Shown: positions 24,086-31,551 of the stretch, piece by piece
Layout: each line of letters starts with the position of its first letter
Position numbering within the stretch: position 1 is the stretch's first letter
NCBI GenBank assembly: GCA_910577915.1
Contig: CAJTOM010000007.1
Location: forward strand, 1-57,700
DNA: 57,700 bases
Origin: an uncultured Oscillospiraceae bacterium
GTDB taxonomy: Bacteria > Bacillota > Clostridia > Oscillospirales > Oscillospiraceae
Reading direction: 5' to 3'
The notes under the pieces: generated by a model
Told to the model about the DNA's origin: nothing
Database searches by the model: none
Seen by the model: the letters and a program-made list of their open reading frames with translations, nothing else
Translations under genes and position numbers: made by a program

Positions 24086-25549
24086 ATGGACTACTTTCCG
24101 AAACACCGCCTCGTCACCAGCGAGGCCTGGCCCCTCCCCGACCGTCCGCCCGTGAGGCGGGACCGGTACCGGGTCCACCTGCTGGCTATGGGGGACGTGG
24201 GCAGCACCCTGGCCATGGGCCTGCGGCTCATGGGAGGGGACGTGATCTCCTCCCTGGGTATCTGCGACGTGCGGGAGGGGGTGCCCCAGCGCTGGGAATT
24301 TGAGCTCAGCCAGATCGCCGGGCCGGGGGAGGACCGGCTCCCCCCGGTGGAGATCGTGGAGCCGGACCGCGTACTGGACTGCGACGTATTCCTCTTCTGC
24401 GCCTCCCGCTTCGTGCCGGACACGGCGGTGAAGAGCGGGGACGTGCGCATGGCCCAGTACGAGCTGAACCGTCCCCTGGCAGCCGGCTACGCCCGCATGG
24501 CCAGGGAGCGGGGCTTCCGGGGCCTCTTCTGCGTGGTCAGCGACCCGGTGGACCCCCTGTGCCGGGCCGTCCTCATGGAGAGCAATCGGGACGAGGCGGG
24601 GAGGCTGGACGGGCGGGGCCTGTCGGTCCAGCAGGTCCGGGGCTTCGGCCTGGGGGTCATGCACGCCCGCGCCCGGTACTACGCCGCCAGGGACCCCCGT
24701 TTTCGGGACTACCTGGCCGACGGCCGGGCCTTCGGCCCCCACGGGGAGGGGCTGGTGGTCGCCAACTCCGTCACCCGCTACGACGACGCCCTCTCCCGGG
24801 AGCTGACGGAGCGGACCAAGGGGGCCAACCTGGAGATGCGCGCGCTGGGCTACAAGCCCTACGTCGCCCCGGCCCTGAGCTCCGGGGCCCTGAGCCTGCT
24901 GGCCTGCCTGCGGGGGGAGTGGCACTGCTCCTCCGTATTTCTGGAGGGGGTCTTCTTCGGCATCCGCAACCGCCTGACGGAGGAGGGCTGCGAGATGGAG
25001 CGCCTGGCCCTGCCGGATCCCCTCCTGGCGCGCATCCGGCACACCATCGGGGAGCTGCGCCGCCTGGAGCTGGACGTGACGCCGGGGGACGTGGACGGGG
25101 CCCTGGCCGTCATGGCGGAGGTATCCCGCTGGGGCCGGGAGCGGGGACTGCGGGTCTGGCCGGAGGAGCGGCTGACCCGGGAGGCCCTGGTGACGGAGGA
25201 GGCCGGGCCGGCGTGCTTCTGCGTGGGCTCCATCGGCGGCCGGGCCGCCTGCGCCTTCATCCTCCAGTGGCAGGACCGGGAGTGGTGGCCCGACGCACCC
25301 GCCGGCGAGGCAGCCTATCTCCACAAGCTGTGCGTGCGCCGGGAGTTCGCCGGCCAGGGCCTCCCCGGCAAGGTGCTGGACTACGTCAGGCGGGAGTGCG
25401 CCCGGCGGGGCGTGTCCGCCGTCCGGCTGGACACGGGCTGGGAGGAGGAGCGGATGAGAGAGCTCTACCAGCGCCTGGGCTTCGCCGTCGTCCGGCGCCG
25501 GGAGCTGCCGGGGGGCCGGGCCATGGCCCTGTACGAGCTGCGCCTGTAA
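24086..25549 (+). CDS. Lactate/malate dehydrogenase-like protein fused to a GNAT acetyltransferase
   Basis: A 487-residue protein. Residues 28-330 follow the LDH/MDH fold: Rossmann loop MGDVGSTLAMGLRLMG (35-50), VSDPVDPL (151-158, the NPVD position of dehydrogenases), an Arg-bearing helix (RARYYA), and GPHGEGLVV (217-225) at the catalytic GxHG His position. Residues 335-487 are a GNAT domain with the CoA-binding LHKLCVRREFAGQGLPGKVLD and the terminal YQRLGF. The ATG at 24086 is preceded by GGGGG and lies one base after the previous stop, so the two are translationally coupled. The fusion of a dehydrogenase with an acetyltransferase is unusual; no reaction can be assigned. Confidence 0.85.
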   Translation: MDYFPKHRLVTSEAWPLPDRPPVRRDRYRVHLLAMGDVGSTLAMGLRLMGGDVISSLGICDVREGVPQRWEFELSQIAGPGEDRLPPVEIVEPDRVLDCDVFLFCASRFVPDTAVKSGDVRMAQYELNRPLAAGYARMARERGFRGLFCVVSDPVDPLCRAVLMESNRDEAGRLDGRGLSVQQVRGFGLGVMHARARYYAARDPRFRDYLADGRAFGPHGEGLVVANSVTRYDDALSRELTERTKGANLEMRALGYKPYVAPALSSGALSLLACLRGEWHCSSVFLEGVFFGIRNRLTEEGCEMERLALPDPLLARIRHTIGELRRLELDVTPGDVDGALAVMAEVSRWGRERGLRVWPEERLTREALVTEEAGPACFCVGSIGGRAACAFILQWQDREWWPDAPAGEAAYLHKLCVRREFAGQGLPGKVLDYVRRECARRGVSAVRLDTGWEEERMRELYQRLGFAVVRRRELPGGRAMALYELRL

Positions 25550-25582
25550 GCGCGGTCAAATTAGAAAACGAGGTAAATTGCT

Positions 25583-26395
25583 ATGGCTGCATATACATGT
25601 TCCTTTATCGGCACCGGCAGCATGGGCGGGGCCCTGGCCCGCGCGGTCTGCCGGACCCTGCCCCCGGCGGAGGTGCTGCTGTCCAACCGCACCCCCGCCA
25701 AGGCGGAGGCCCTGGCCCGTGAGCTGGGCTGCGCCGCCGGCCCCGCCGCCCAGGCGGCGGAGGAGGCCGCGTACATCTTCCTGGGGGTCAAGCCCCAGAT
25801 GATGGCTGGCCTGCTGGCGGCGATCGCGCCGGTGCTGGCCCGGCGGGGGGACCGCTTCGTGCTGGTGTCCATGGCGGCGGGGCTGACCATGGAGCGCATC
25901 GCCGCCATGGCCGGCGGGCCGGCGCCCGTCATCCGCATCATGCCCAACACCCCCTGCGCCGTGGGGGCGGGGATGGTGCTCTACGACGCCAACACCCTGG
26001 TGACGGAGGAGGAGCTCGGCCGCTTCACCGCCTTTATGGCCGGGGCCGGGGCCCTGGACCGGCTGGAGGAGCGGCTCATCGACGCGGGCAGCGCCGTGTC
26101 CGGCTGCGGCCCCGCCTTTGTCTGCCAGTTCATTGAGGCCCTGGCCGACGGCGGCGTGGCCTGCGGCCTCCCCCGGCAGAAGGCCCTGCTCTACGCCGCC
26201 CAGACCCTCCGGGGCACGGCCCGCCTCATGCTGGATACCGGGGCCCACCCCGGCGCCATGAAGGACGCGGTCTGCTCCCCCGCCGGCTCCACCATCGCCG
26301 GCGTACAGGTGCTGGAGCGCCGGGCCCTCCGGGGGGCCGTCATGGACGCGGTGGCCGCCGCCGCCCAGAAAAATGCCGCCCTGGGCCAGAGCTGA
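25583..26395 (+). CDS. proC: Pyrroline-5-carboxylate reductase
   Basis: It makes proline from pyrroline-5-carboxylate with NAD(P)H. The 270-residue protein starts with the Rossmann motif FIGTGSMGGALARA, has SNRTPAKAEAL for cofactor choice, RIMPNTPCAVGAGM and the family signature region DAVCSPAGSTIAGV. It follows the dehydrogenase-GNAT gene by 33 bases in the same direction, so it may share the transcript; this could be accidental or could indicate a shared NAD(P) context. A large hairpin follows. Confidence 0.93.
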   Translation: MAAYTCSFIGTGSMGGALARAVCRTLPPAEVLLSNRTPAKAEALARELGCAAGPAAQAAEEAAYIFLGVKPQMMAGLLAAIAPVLARRGDRFVLVSMAAGLTMERIAAMAGGPAPVIRIMPNTPCAVGAGMVLYDANTLVTEEELGRFTAFMAGAGALDRLEERLIDAGSAVSGCGPAFVCQFIEALADGGVACGLPRQKALLYAAQTLRGTARLMLDTGAHPGAMKDAVCSPAGSTIAGVQVLERRALRGAVMDAVAAAAQKNAALGQS

Positions 26396-26409
26396 CCCCG
26401 CGAAAACAG

Positions 26410-26466
26410 AGGAGCCGCCCGAAAAGCGATGCGTCTGCATGACGCGCAGCTTTTCGGGCGGCTCCT
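26410..26466. terminator. Large hairpin after proC
   Basis: An 18-bp perfect stem (26410-26427 with 26449-26466) carries a 21-base loop that itself contains a GCGTC/GACGC stem. It lies between convergent proC and mnmE. A T-run is weak. Confidence 0.6.
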
Positions 26467-26539
26467 GCGGATTTTCGGCCAAAACCCCATTCCCGTCACC
26501 GGGCAGAAATCCAGGAATCGCACTGACTCCAGTCCCGTA

Positions 26540-26589
26540 ATAAAAGTTCTTTTTGATCCTTTTTCTTTCAAGAAAAAGGATGCTCGCCC
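26540..26589 (-). repeat. Repeat C, copy 1 (terminator of mnmE)
   Basis: On the minus strand: GCGAGCATCC, then a 12-bp perfect palindrome (26570-26581 with 26556-26567), then CAAAAAGAACTTTT. It begins right after the mnmE stop codon and resembles a rho-independent terminator. A second copy follows mnmG. Confidence 0.7.
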
Positions 26590-27948
26590 TCACTTCCCCA
26601 CGCAGAAGCGCTCGAAGATCCGGGCGGTCAGATCCTCCCGCAGGGTCCGGCCCGTCAGCTCCCCCAGAGCGCTCAGCGCCCGCTCCGCGTCGGAGAGAAC
26701 CGCGTCCGGGGTCAGGCCGCCCTCCAGGGCCTCCCGGGCCCCCCGCAGGGCGGCGGCGGCCCGCTCCGCCGCCTCCACCTGCCGGTCGTTGGTGAGCAGC
26801 TGGCCCTCCGGAGCCTCCCCGGCGGGGAAGAGGGCGGCCACGGCGGCCTCCAGCTCCGACAGGCCCTCCCCGGTCCTGGCGGAGACGGACAGAACCGTCT
26901 CCCCGGCCAGCTCCTCCAGCGCCAGACGCAGGGGCAGGTCCCGCTTGTTCACCAGCACCAGACGCCGGGGGGCCAGGGCGGCGGCGGCCAGGGCGGCCCG
27001 GTCCTCCTCCGTCATGGGCTGGGAGCCGTCCAGCACCAGCAGGGCCAGCTCCGCTCCCGCCGCCGCCGCTTTGGCCCGCTCCACCCCCAGCCGCTCCACC
27101 TGGTCGGCGGCGTCCCGGATGCCGGCGGTGTCGATGAGCCGCAGCAGCACGCCGCCCACCACCGCCCGCTCCTCCACCGTGTCCCGCGTGGTACCGGCCA
27201 CGTCGGTGACGATGGCCCGGTCGTAGCCCAGCAGGGCGTTGAGCAGGGAGCTCTTGCCCGCGTTGGGCCGGCCCAGGATGGCGGCGGGCGCGCCCCGGCG
27301 GAGCAGCCGGCCACGGCGGGCGGTGGCCAGCAGGGCCGACAGATCCCCCTCCGCCGCCGTCAGGGCTGCCAGGATCGCCGCCCGGTCCGGCGGCTCGATG
27401 TCCTCGTCTGGGTAGTCCACCACGGCGTAGAACTGGCTGGCCACCGTCAGCAGGCGGCTGTAAATCCCCTCGATCCGCCGTCGCAGAGCGCCGCCCAGCT
27501 GCTCCACGGCGTTTCGGGCGGCCGGGGCGGTCTCCGCCTCGATGAGGTCAATCACCGCCTCCGCCTGGGTCAGATCCATCCGCCCGTTAAGGAAAGCCCG
27601 CTTGGTAAACTCCCCTCGCTCCGCCTGCCGGGCCCCGGCCGCGAAGAGGGCGCGCAGCACCTCCCCCAGCACCACCGGGGAGCCGTGGCAGTGGAACTCG
27701 GCGCAGTCCTCCCCGGTGTAGCTGCAGGGGCCCGGAAAGCGGACGGCCAGGCAGTCGTCCACCCACCGCCCCTCCCGGTCCGCCGCCCGGCCCAGGACCA
27801 TCTCCCGGGGCCGGGCCTGGGAGAACCGTCCCCCGGCGGCGGGCTGGAACACCCGGTCGCACAGAGCGAAGCACCCCTCCCCGGACACCCGCACGATGCC
27901 GATAGCGGCCAGAGCGCCGCCGGTGGAAATGGCTGCAATCACATCCAT
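26590..27948 (-). CDS. mnmE: tRNA modification GTPase MnmE
   Basis: With MnmG it installs the carboxymethylaminomethyl group on U34 of tRNAs. The 452-residue protein has the N-terminal THF-binding domain (STGGALAAIGIVRVSG), helical domain, and a G domain with GRPNAGKSSLLNALLG, TDVAGTTRD, DTAG and NKRD, ending in the essential FCVGK motif. It is 6 bases downstream of a GNAT gene. Its partner mnmG is about 6.4 kb away instead of adjacent, and both genes end in repeat C. Confidence 0.95.
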   Translation of the reverse strand: MDVIAAISTGGALAAIGIVRVSGEGCFALCDRVFQPAAGGRFSQARPREMVLGRAADREGRWVDDCLAVRFPGPCSYTGEDCAEFHCHGSPVVLGEVLRALFAAGARQAERGEFTKRAFLNGRMDLTQAEAVIDLIEAETAPAARNAVEQLGGALRRRIEGIYSRLLTVASQFYAVVDYPDEDIEPPDRAAILAALTAAEGDLSALLATARRGRLLRRGAPAAILGRPNAGKSSLLNALLGYDRAIVTDVAGTTRDTVEERAVVGGVLLRLIDTAGIRDAADQVERLGVERAKAAAAGAELALLVLDGSQPMTEEDRAALAAAALAPRRLVLVNKRDLPLRLALEELAGETVLSVSARTGEGLSELEAAVAALFPAGEAPEGQLLTNDRQVEAAERAAAALRGAREALEGGLTPDAVLSDAERALSALGELTGRTLREDLTARIFERFCVGK

Positions 27949-27954
27949 ATCCCC

Positions 27955-28455
27955 TCACTCCTCTCTCAGGGGCAGCACGTAGCTGCTCCCTTTTTCCGTT
28001 TCCGTCTCCTCCCGAAAGCCCAGGGAGGCAAACAGCCGCCGGGAGGCGGCGTTGAAGCGGTAAACCTCCCCCACCCGCACCCGCTCCCAACCCAGGCTGC
28101 GGGCCCGGTCCGCCAGGGCGGACACCGCCCCACGGCCCAGGCCGCCCCGGCGGCGGGCGCGCTCGCCGATGACGATGGCGAAGTCCTCCGGCGCGAGCCA
28201 CACGTCCCCCGCGGGCCGCCAGGCCCCGTCCTCCAGGACCTCGATCCAGTAGAGCTCCCCGTGCCCGTCCTGCCAGGCGTACATTCTCTCCAGCAGCTCC
28301 TCCGTGTAGATCCGCTCATCGCCGTCCACCAGCCGGACCGTCTCCGGATCCTGGTACCAGGGGAGGGCAAATCCATGCCGCCCGTCATACCGCCGCAGCC
28401 GCACAGCATCGGATACAGCCAGCGTCTCCGGCTGCGCAATTCCCTCAATCGGCAT
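27955..28455 (-). CDS. GNAT-family N-acetyltransferase
   Basis: A 166-residue single-domain acetyltransferase: a substrate-binding front half (WYQDPETVRLVDGDERIY), the acetyl-CoA loop in the ARRRGGLGRGAVSALADRA helix, and the C-terminal FNAASRRLFASLGFREE typical of the RimJ/RimL branch. Substrate unknown. It is co-transcribed with mnmE (6-base gap). AAAGGAG precedes the ATG. Confidence 0.85.
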   Translation of the reverse strand: MPIEGIAQPETLAVSDAVRLRRYDGRHGFALPWYQDPETVRLVDGDERIYTEELLERMYAWQDGHGELYWIEVLEDGAWRPAGDVWLAPEDFAIVIGERARRRGGLGRGAVSALADRARSLGWERVRVGEVYRFNAASRRLFASLGFREETETEKGSSYVLPLREE

Positions 28456-28516
28456 TATACCGCTCCTTTCTCAAGCGGGTCCTCGCGTCCGGGGACGCGT
28501 ATCCACTTCCGCCGCT

Positions 28517-28560
28517 TTTTTGACACGCTGAAGCGCCCGCCGCATACAAGCGGCGGGCGC
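28517..28560 (-). repeat. Repeat A, copy 3
   Basis: An 11-bp perfect hairpin (28533-28543 with 28550-28560, loop of six) starts 3 bases past the stop of the YesL-like gene and is followed on the minus strand by CTTCAGCGTGTCAAAAAAG, matching repeat A copies near the window start. Confidence 0.65.
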
Positions 28561-28563
28561 GCT

Positions 28564-29202
28564 TTATTCCTCGCACTCCTCTTCGTCCTCCTCCCGCAGT
28601 TCAGGGACGTACCGCTGGAAAATCCGCTCGAAAAAGAGGGAGACCAGCAGCATCGCCAGGGCGGGCATGAACAGGGCGGGCCACCAGTTGGGGATGCAGA
28701 AGGCCGCCGTCTCCGCCGTCAGCAGGACCACCACCACCGTGGTGGGCAGGTGGCGCAGCGTCAGCTGCAGCGCCGCGGCGAACAGGGGCCCCACCCTGTA
28801 CTCGAACCGCCCCAGCAGGGGGAAGAGCCAGCACAGCACCCCCGCCGGCAGGGTCAGAATGGTGTAGTAGATGCCCAGCATCACCACCCCCGCCCCCTCC
28901 CGGCCGTTCTGGCGCACCACGGTATAGCCCCAGGCCAGCGCCGCCCCCGCCGCCAGACACACAAGGGTGGCCGCCGCCCCCACCCGGAGATTCCGGCGGA
29001 AGGAGCGGAAGAAGTCCTTGAAGGCCCCCTGCTCCCTGGGGCGGACGTACAGCACCACCGCGTGGTACAGCGCGGCGGTGGCCGGCCCGGCGGTCACCAG
29101 GGGCAGGCACAGAAAGAGCCACGCGATGGACAGCCCCACAATGTCCACGGCGGTGGAGAGCCAGGCCCATATACCCTTTTCCGGGTTGAAAAACGATCCC
29201 AT
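28564..29202 (-). CDS. YesL-like (DUF624) membrane protein
   Basis: A 212-residue integral membrane protein with about five to six hydrophobic segments: TAVDIVGLSIAWLFLCLPLV, then AALYHAVVLYVR, and a final pair before a cytoplasmic acidic tail EEDEEECEE. The pattern of two starting helices followed by REQGAFKDFFRSFRRNL is typical of YesL/DUF624, proteins often found with carbohydrate uptake operons but of unknown function. It begins one base after the stop of the RpiR-type regulator gene and so is coupled to it. Confidence 0.78.
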   Translation of the reverse strand: MGSFFNPEKGIWAWLSTAVDIVGLSIAWLFLCLPLVTAGPATAALYHAVVLYVRPREQGAFKDFFRSFRRNLRVGAAATLVCLAAGAALAWGYTVVRQNGREGAGVVMLGIYYTILTLPAGVLCWLFPLLGRFEYRVGPLFAAALQLTLRHLPTTVVVVLLTAETAAFCIPNWWPALFMPALAMLLVSLFFERIFQRYVPELREEDEEECEE

Positions 29203-29203
29203 A

Positions 29204-30064
29204 CTATACGCACTTCTGGGTCAGCGCCTTGCCCACGGACTGGCGGCAGCGCTCCGCCTCCTCGGGGTCCCGGCGGGTGAACTCGCTGAGCAGCACCTCC
29301 ACCACGTACAGCTGGGCAATGATGGCGTCGGTGGAGCCGAATTGGAGGGGCTGCTCGTTGGGTCCGCACAGCAGCACCGCGTCGGCGTAGGCGCTGGCGG
29401 GCGAGTTGAGAAAGCGGGTGACCAGAATCAGCCGGGCCCGCCGGCTGCGGATGAGCTCCGCCGCCTCCAGCACCTCGTGGGTGGCCCCGGAGTAGGAGAA
29501 GTAGAGCACCACGTCCCTCTCCGACAGGGTGGAGAGCACCACCGTCTGCAGGTGGGAGTCCTGAATGGTCTTGAACTTGGGGGAGGTGGTGGAGAACTGG
29601 GCGCAGGCCGCCAGGGCCACCACCGAGTGGTTCCCCTGGCCCAGGCACACCACCTGCCGGGCCTCCAGCAGCAGCTCCGCCGCCCGGTCCACCGAGGCCG
29701 CCGCCAGCATGTGGAAGGCCTTGCTGAGGGTGTCCTGGGCGGTGTGGTGCACCTTGCTCATCACGGCGGACACCGGATCCCCGGGCAGGACCTCCTCCCC
29801 GGCGCTGTCCCCGCCCAGCTCCGCGCCCGCCAGCAGCGCCGCCTTGGCCAGCTCCAGCTTGAAGTCGTTGAACCCCGCCAGCTTCAGCTTCCGGCAGAAT
29901 ACCGAGATGGTGGACACCGCCACGTCGCACACGGCGCTCAGATCGGTGATGCTGATATACTGGGTCTCCGTCTGGTGGGCCAGCACATAGTCCACGATCT
30001 TCCGCTCCGACTTTGTCAAGTTCTCGTACTCCTGCAGCATCAGCGCCACGACATTTTTTCCCAC
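29204..30064 (-). CDS. MurR/RpiR-family transcriptional regulator
   Basis: A 286-residue regulator: N-terminal HTH_6 domain (LTKSERKIVDYVLAHQTETQYISITDLSAVCDVAVSTIS, cited in part) and a C-terminal SIS sugar-phosphate-binding domain (VVCLGQGNHSVVALA, VLYFSYSGATHEVLEAAELI). It probably senses a phosphosugar. The GTG at 30064 is chosen because GGGAGG lies 7 bases upstream; an extended frame to 30379 runs through the promoter and is not credible. It is followed by the YesL-like gene. A palindrome upstream may be its operator. Confidence 0.86.
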   Translation of the reverse strand: MGKNVVALMLQEYENLTKSERKIVDYVLAHQTETQYISITDLSAVCDVAVSTISVFCRKLKLAGFNDFKLELAKAALLAGAELGGDSAGEEVLPGDPVSAVMSKVHHTAQDTLSKAFHMLAAASVDRAAELLLEARQVVCLGQGNHSVVALAACAQFSTTSPKFKTIQDSHLQTVVLSTLSERDVVLYFSYSGATHEVLEAAELIRSRRARLILVTRFLNSPASAYADAVLLCGPNEQPLQFGSTDAIIAQLYVVEVLLSEFTRRDPEEAERCRQSVGKALTQKCV

Positions 30065-30163
30065 AGGCGGGCCTCCCTTTCCTCCGGCGGGGCCGGAATC
30101 CGCGCGCCTGTCTCCGGCGCCGCCGCAGCGGCCGCCCCGCCCAGGCGCGTCCTTTTGTCTAAA

Positions 30164-30192
30164 ACTATAATACATGTTGCCCCATTTTGCAA
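30164..30192 (-). promoter_or_regulatory. Promoter of the rpiR-like operon
   Basis: Minus-strand TTGCAA (30192-30187) and TATAGT (30169-30164) with a 17-base spacer, about 100 bases before the GTG start. Confidence 0.55.
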
Positions 30193-30200
30193 GATTTTTA

Positions 30201-30215
30201 TCGAAAAGTTTTCGA
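30201..30215. promoter_or_regulatory. Palindromic operator candidate (RpiR-type)
   Basis: TCGAAAAGTTTTCGA is a perfect 7-1-7 inverted repeat directly upstream of the regulator's -35 box and 57 bases before the -35 of rpsF. Location suggests autoregulation. Confidence 0.5.
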
Positions 30216-30271
30216 AATGCGAAAAGGCACAATTTCTCCCAAAAAATATCCGAAAAATCCGGAAAACCGCC

Positions 30272-30299
30272 TTGACATTTCCCTGGAAACCGGTATAAT
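30272..30299 (+). promoter_or_regulatory. Promoter of rpsF-ssb-rpsR
   Basis: Consensus TTGACA (30272-30277) and TATAAT (30294-30299) separated by 16 bases. Confidence 0.8.
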
Positions 30300-30329
30300 A
30301 ATAGGGCTCGCGTTTTGCGGGCTATCCTT

Positions 30330-30351
30330 GCTCCCGCCTGAGAGCGGGGGC
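30330..30351 (+). ncRNA. Possible rpsF leader hairpin
   Basis: An 8-bp GC-rich stem (30330-30337 with 30344-30351) in the 5' leader, with CCG in its arm and loop side. Many bacterial rpsF leaders bind the S6:S18 pair through a CCG-containing hairpin, so an autoregulatory element is possible; the match is too short to be sure. Confidence 0.3.
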
Positions 30352-30377
30352 CATTCGTCCAAAAGGAGGTGCAAACC

Positions 30378-30674
30378 ATGGCAAAGATTAACGGAAATTA
30401 CGAAGTCGTGTATATCGTCGATCCCGCGCTGGGCGAGGAGGCTGTTGCCGCCACCGTCGAGAAGTTTAAGACGCTGGCCGAGCAGCACAGCTCTGTCGTG
30501 GAGGTTGAGGAGTGGGGCAAGCGCAGGCTGGCCTACGCCATCGATTACAAGACGGAGGGGCACTATGTCCTCATGTCCTTCACCAGCGATCCCGATTTCC
30601 CCAAGGAGCTGGACCGTGTTCTGGGCATCACCGACGGCATTCTGCGCTCCATGATCGTCTGCAAGGGCGAGTAA
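30378..30674 (+). CDS. rpsF: 30S ribosomal protein S6
   Basis: bS6 binds the central domain of 16S rRNA together with bS18. The 98-residue protein has the usual beginning NYEVVYIVDPALGEE, the EEWGKRRLAYAIDYKTEGHYVLM core and the conserved length. The start is the ATG at 30378 with AAGGAGG. It begins the rpsF-ssb-rpsR operon. Confidence 0.97.
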   Translation: MAKINGNYEVVYIVDPALGEEAVAATVEKFKTLAEQHSSVVEVEEWGKRRLAYAIDYKTEGHYVLMSFTSDPDFPKELDRVLGITDGILRSMIVCKGE

Positions 30675-30690
30675 TGGGAGGAGCCGGAAT

Positions 30691-31182
30691 ATGCTGAACC
30701 GCATTATCATTATGGGCCGCCTGGTGCGGGACCCGGAGCTGCGCACCACGCAGTCCGGCGTCTCCGTCACAAGCTTCACCCTCGCCGTGGACCGGGACTT
30801 CAAGAACCGGGACTCCGGTGAAAAGAGCACGGATTTCATCGACGTGGTGGCGTGGCGGCAGACGGCGGAGTTCATCTGCAAGTATTTCGGCAAGGGCCGC
30901 ATGGCCGTGGCCGAGGGCCGGCTCCAGATCCGGGACTGGAAGGATCGGGACGGCAACAACCGCCGCTCCGCCGAGGTGGTGGCAGACAACGTCTACTTCG
31001 CTGACAGCAAGCGCGACAGCGCCGGCGGCAGCGACAGCTACGGCGCCCCCCGGGCCTATGGCGCGCCCGCCGCGCCCGCCTACGGCGGCGGCCAGTCCTA
31101 TGGCGGCGGCTACGGCGCCCCCGCCGGGGACAGCTCCGGCTTCGCCGAAATCGACGACCAGGACGGCGATCTGCCCTTTTAA
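30691..31182 (+). CDS. ssb: Single-stranded DNA-binding protein
   Basis: A 163-residue SSB: OB fold in residues 1-105 (MLNRIIIMGRLVRDPELR, FTLAVDR, DFIDVVAWRQTAEF), then a flexible Gly/Tyr/Ala-rich linker with repeated YGAP and YGGG, and the acidic tail DDQDGDLPF that recruits partner proteins. It lies 16 bases after rpsF in the classic rpsF-ssb-rpsR arrangement. Confidence 0.97.
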   Translation: MLNRIIIMGRLVRDPELRTTQSGVSVTSFTLAVDRDFKNRDSGEKSTDFIDVVAWRQTAEFICKYFGKGRMAVAEGRLQIRDWKDRDGNNRRSAEVVADNVYFADSKRDSAGGSDSYGAPRAYGAPAAPAYGGGQSYGGGYGAPAGDSSGFAEIDDQDGDLPF

Positions 31183-31242
31183 CCGGCGCCGCCCCATCTG
31201 CGGCCCATCGGCCGCCACATTCTGACAGGAGGAAATAGTACC

Positions 31243-31497
31243 ATGGCTATGGAACGTGAAAATCGGCCCGCCCGCTCCGGCGCTCCCCGGAAGCGGAAGA
31301 AGGTCTGCCAGTTCTGCGTGGATAAATGCGAGCACATCGACTACAAGGACGCCGCCAAGCTGCGCCGCTTCATCTCCGAGCGCTCCAAGATCCTGCCCCG
31401 CAGGACCACCGGCACCTGCGCCATGCATCAGCGCCAGCTGACCGAGGCCATCAAGCGTGCCCGGCAGATCGCTCTGCTGCCCTACGTGACCGAGTAA
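31243..31497 (+). CDS. rpsR: 30S ribosomal protein S18
   Basis: bS18, 84 residues, with IDYKDAAKLRRFISERSKILPRRTTGTC and the RQLTEAIKRARQIALLPY end. The N-terminal part carries three Cys (CQFCVDKCEH), consistent with the zinc-binding C+ form. AGGAGG precedes the ATG by 12 bases. Last gene of the operon, followed by a strong terminator. Confidence 0.96.
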   Translation: MAMERENRPARSGAPRKRKKVCQFCVDKCEHIDYKDAAKLRRFISERSKILPRRTTGTCAMHQRQLTEAIKRARQIALLPYVTE

Positions 31498-31507
31498 TAC
31501 ACCCCAT

Positions 31508-31544
31508 AAAACGCCCCGTCCGCTGTGCGGACGGGGCGTTTTTT
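31508..31544. terminator. Bidirectional rho-independent terminator
   Basis: A 15-bp stem (31508-31522 with 31528-31542) beginning AAAACGCCCC and ending in six T separates rpsR from the convergent gatD gene. Confidence 0.88.
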
Positions 31545-31551
31545 CCGTTCC

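Noticed and set aside
30065..30379. N-terminal extension of the RpiR-type regulator to 30379
   Set aside because: The added 105 residues cross the promoter and leader and show no domain; the GTG at 30064 has a ribosome site.
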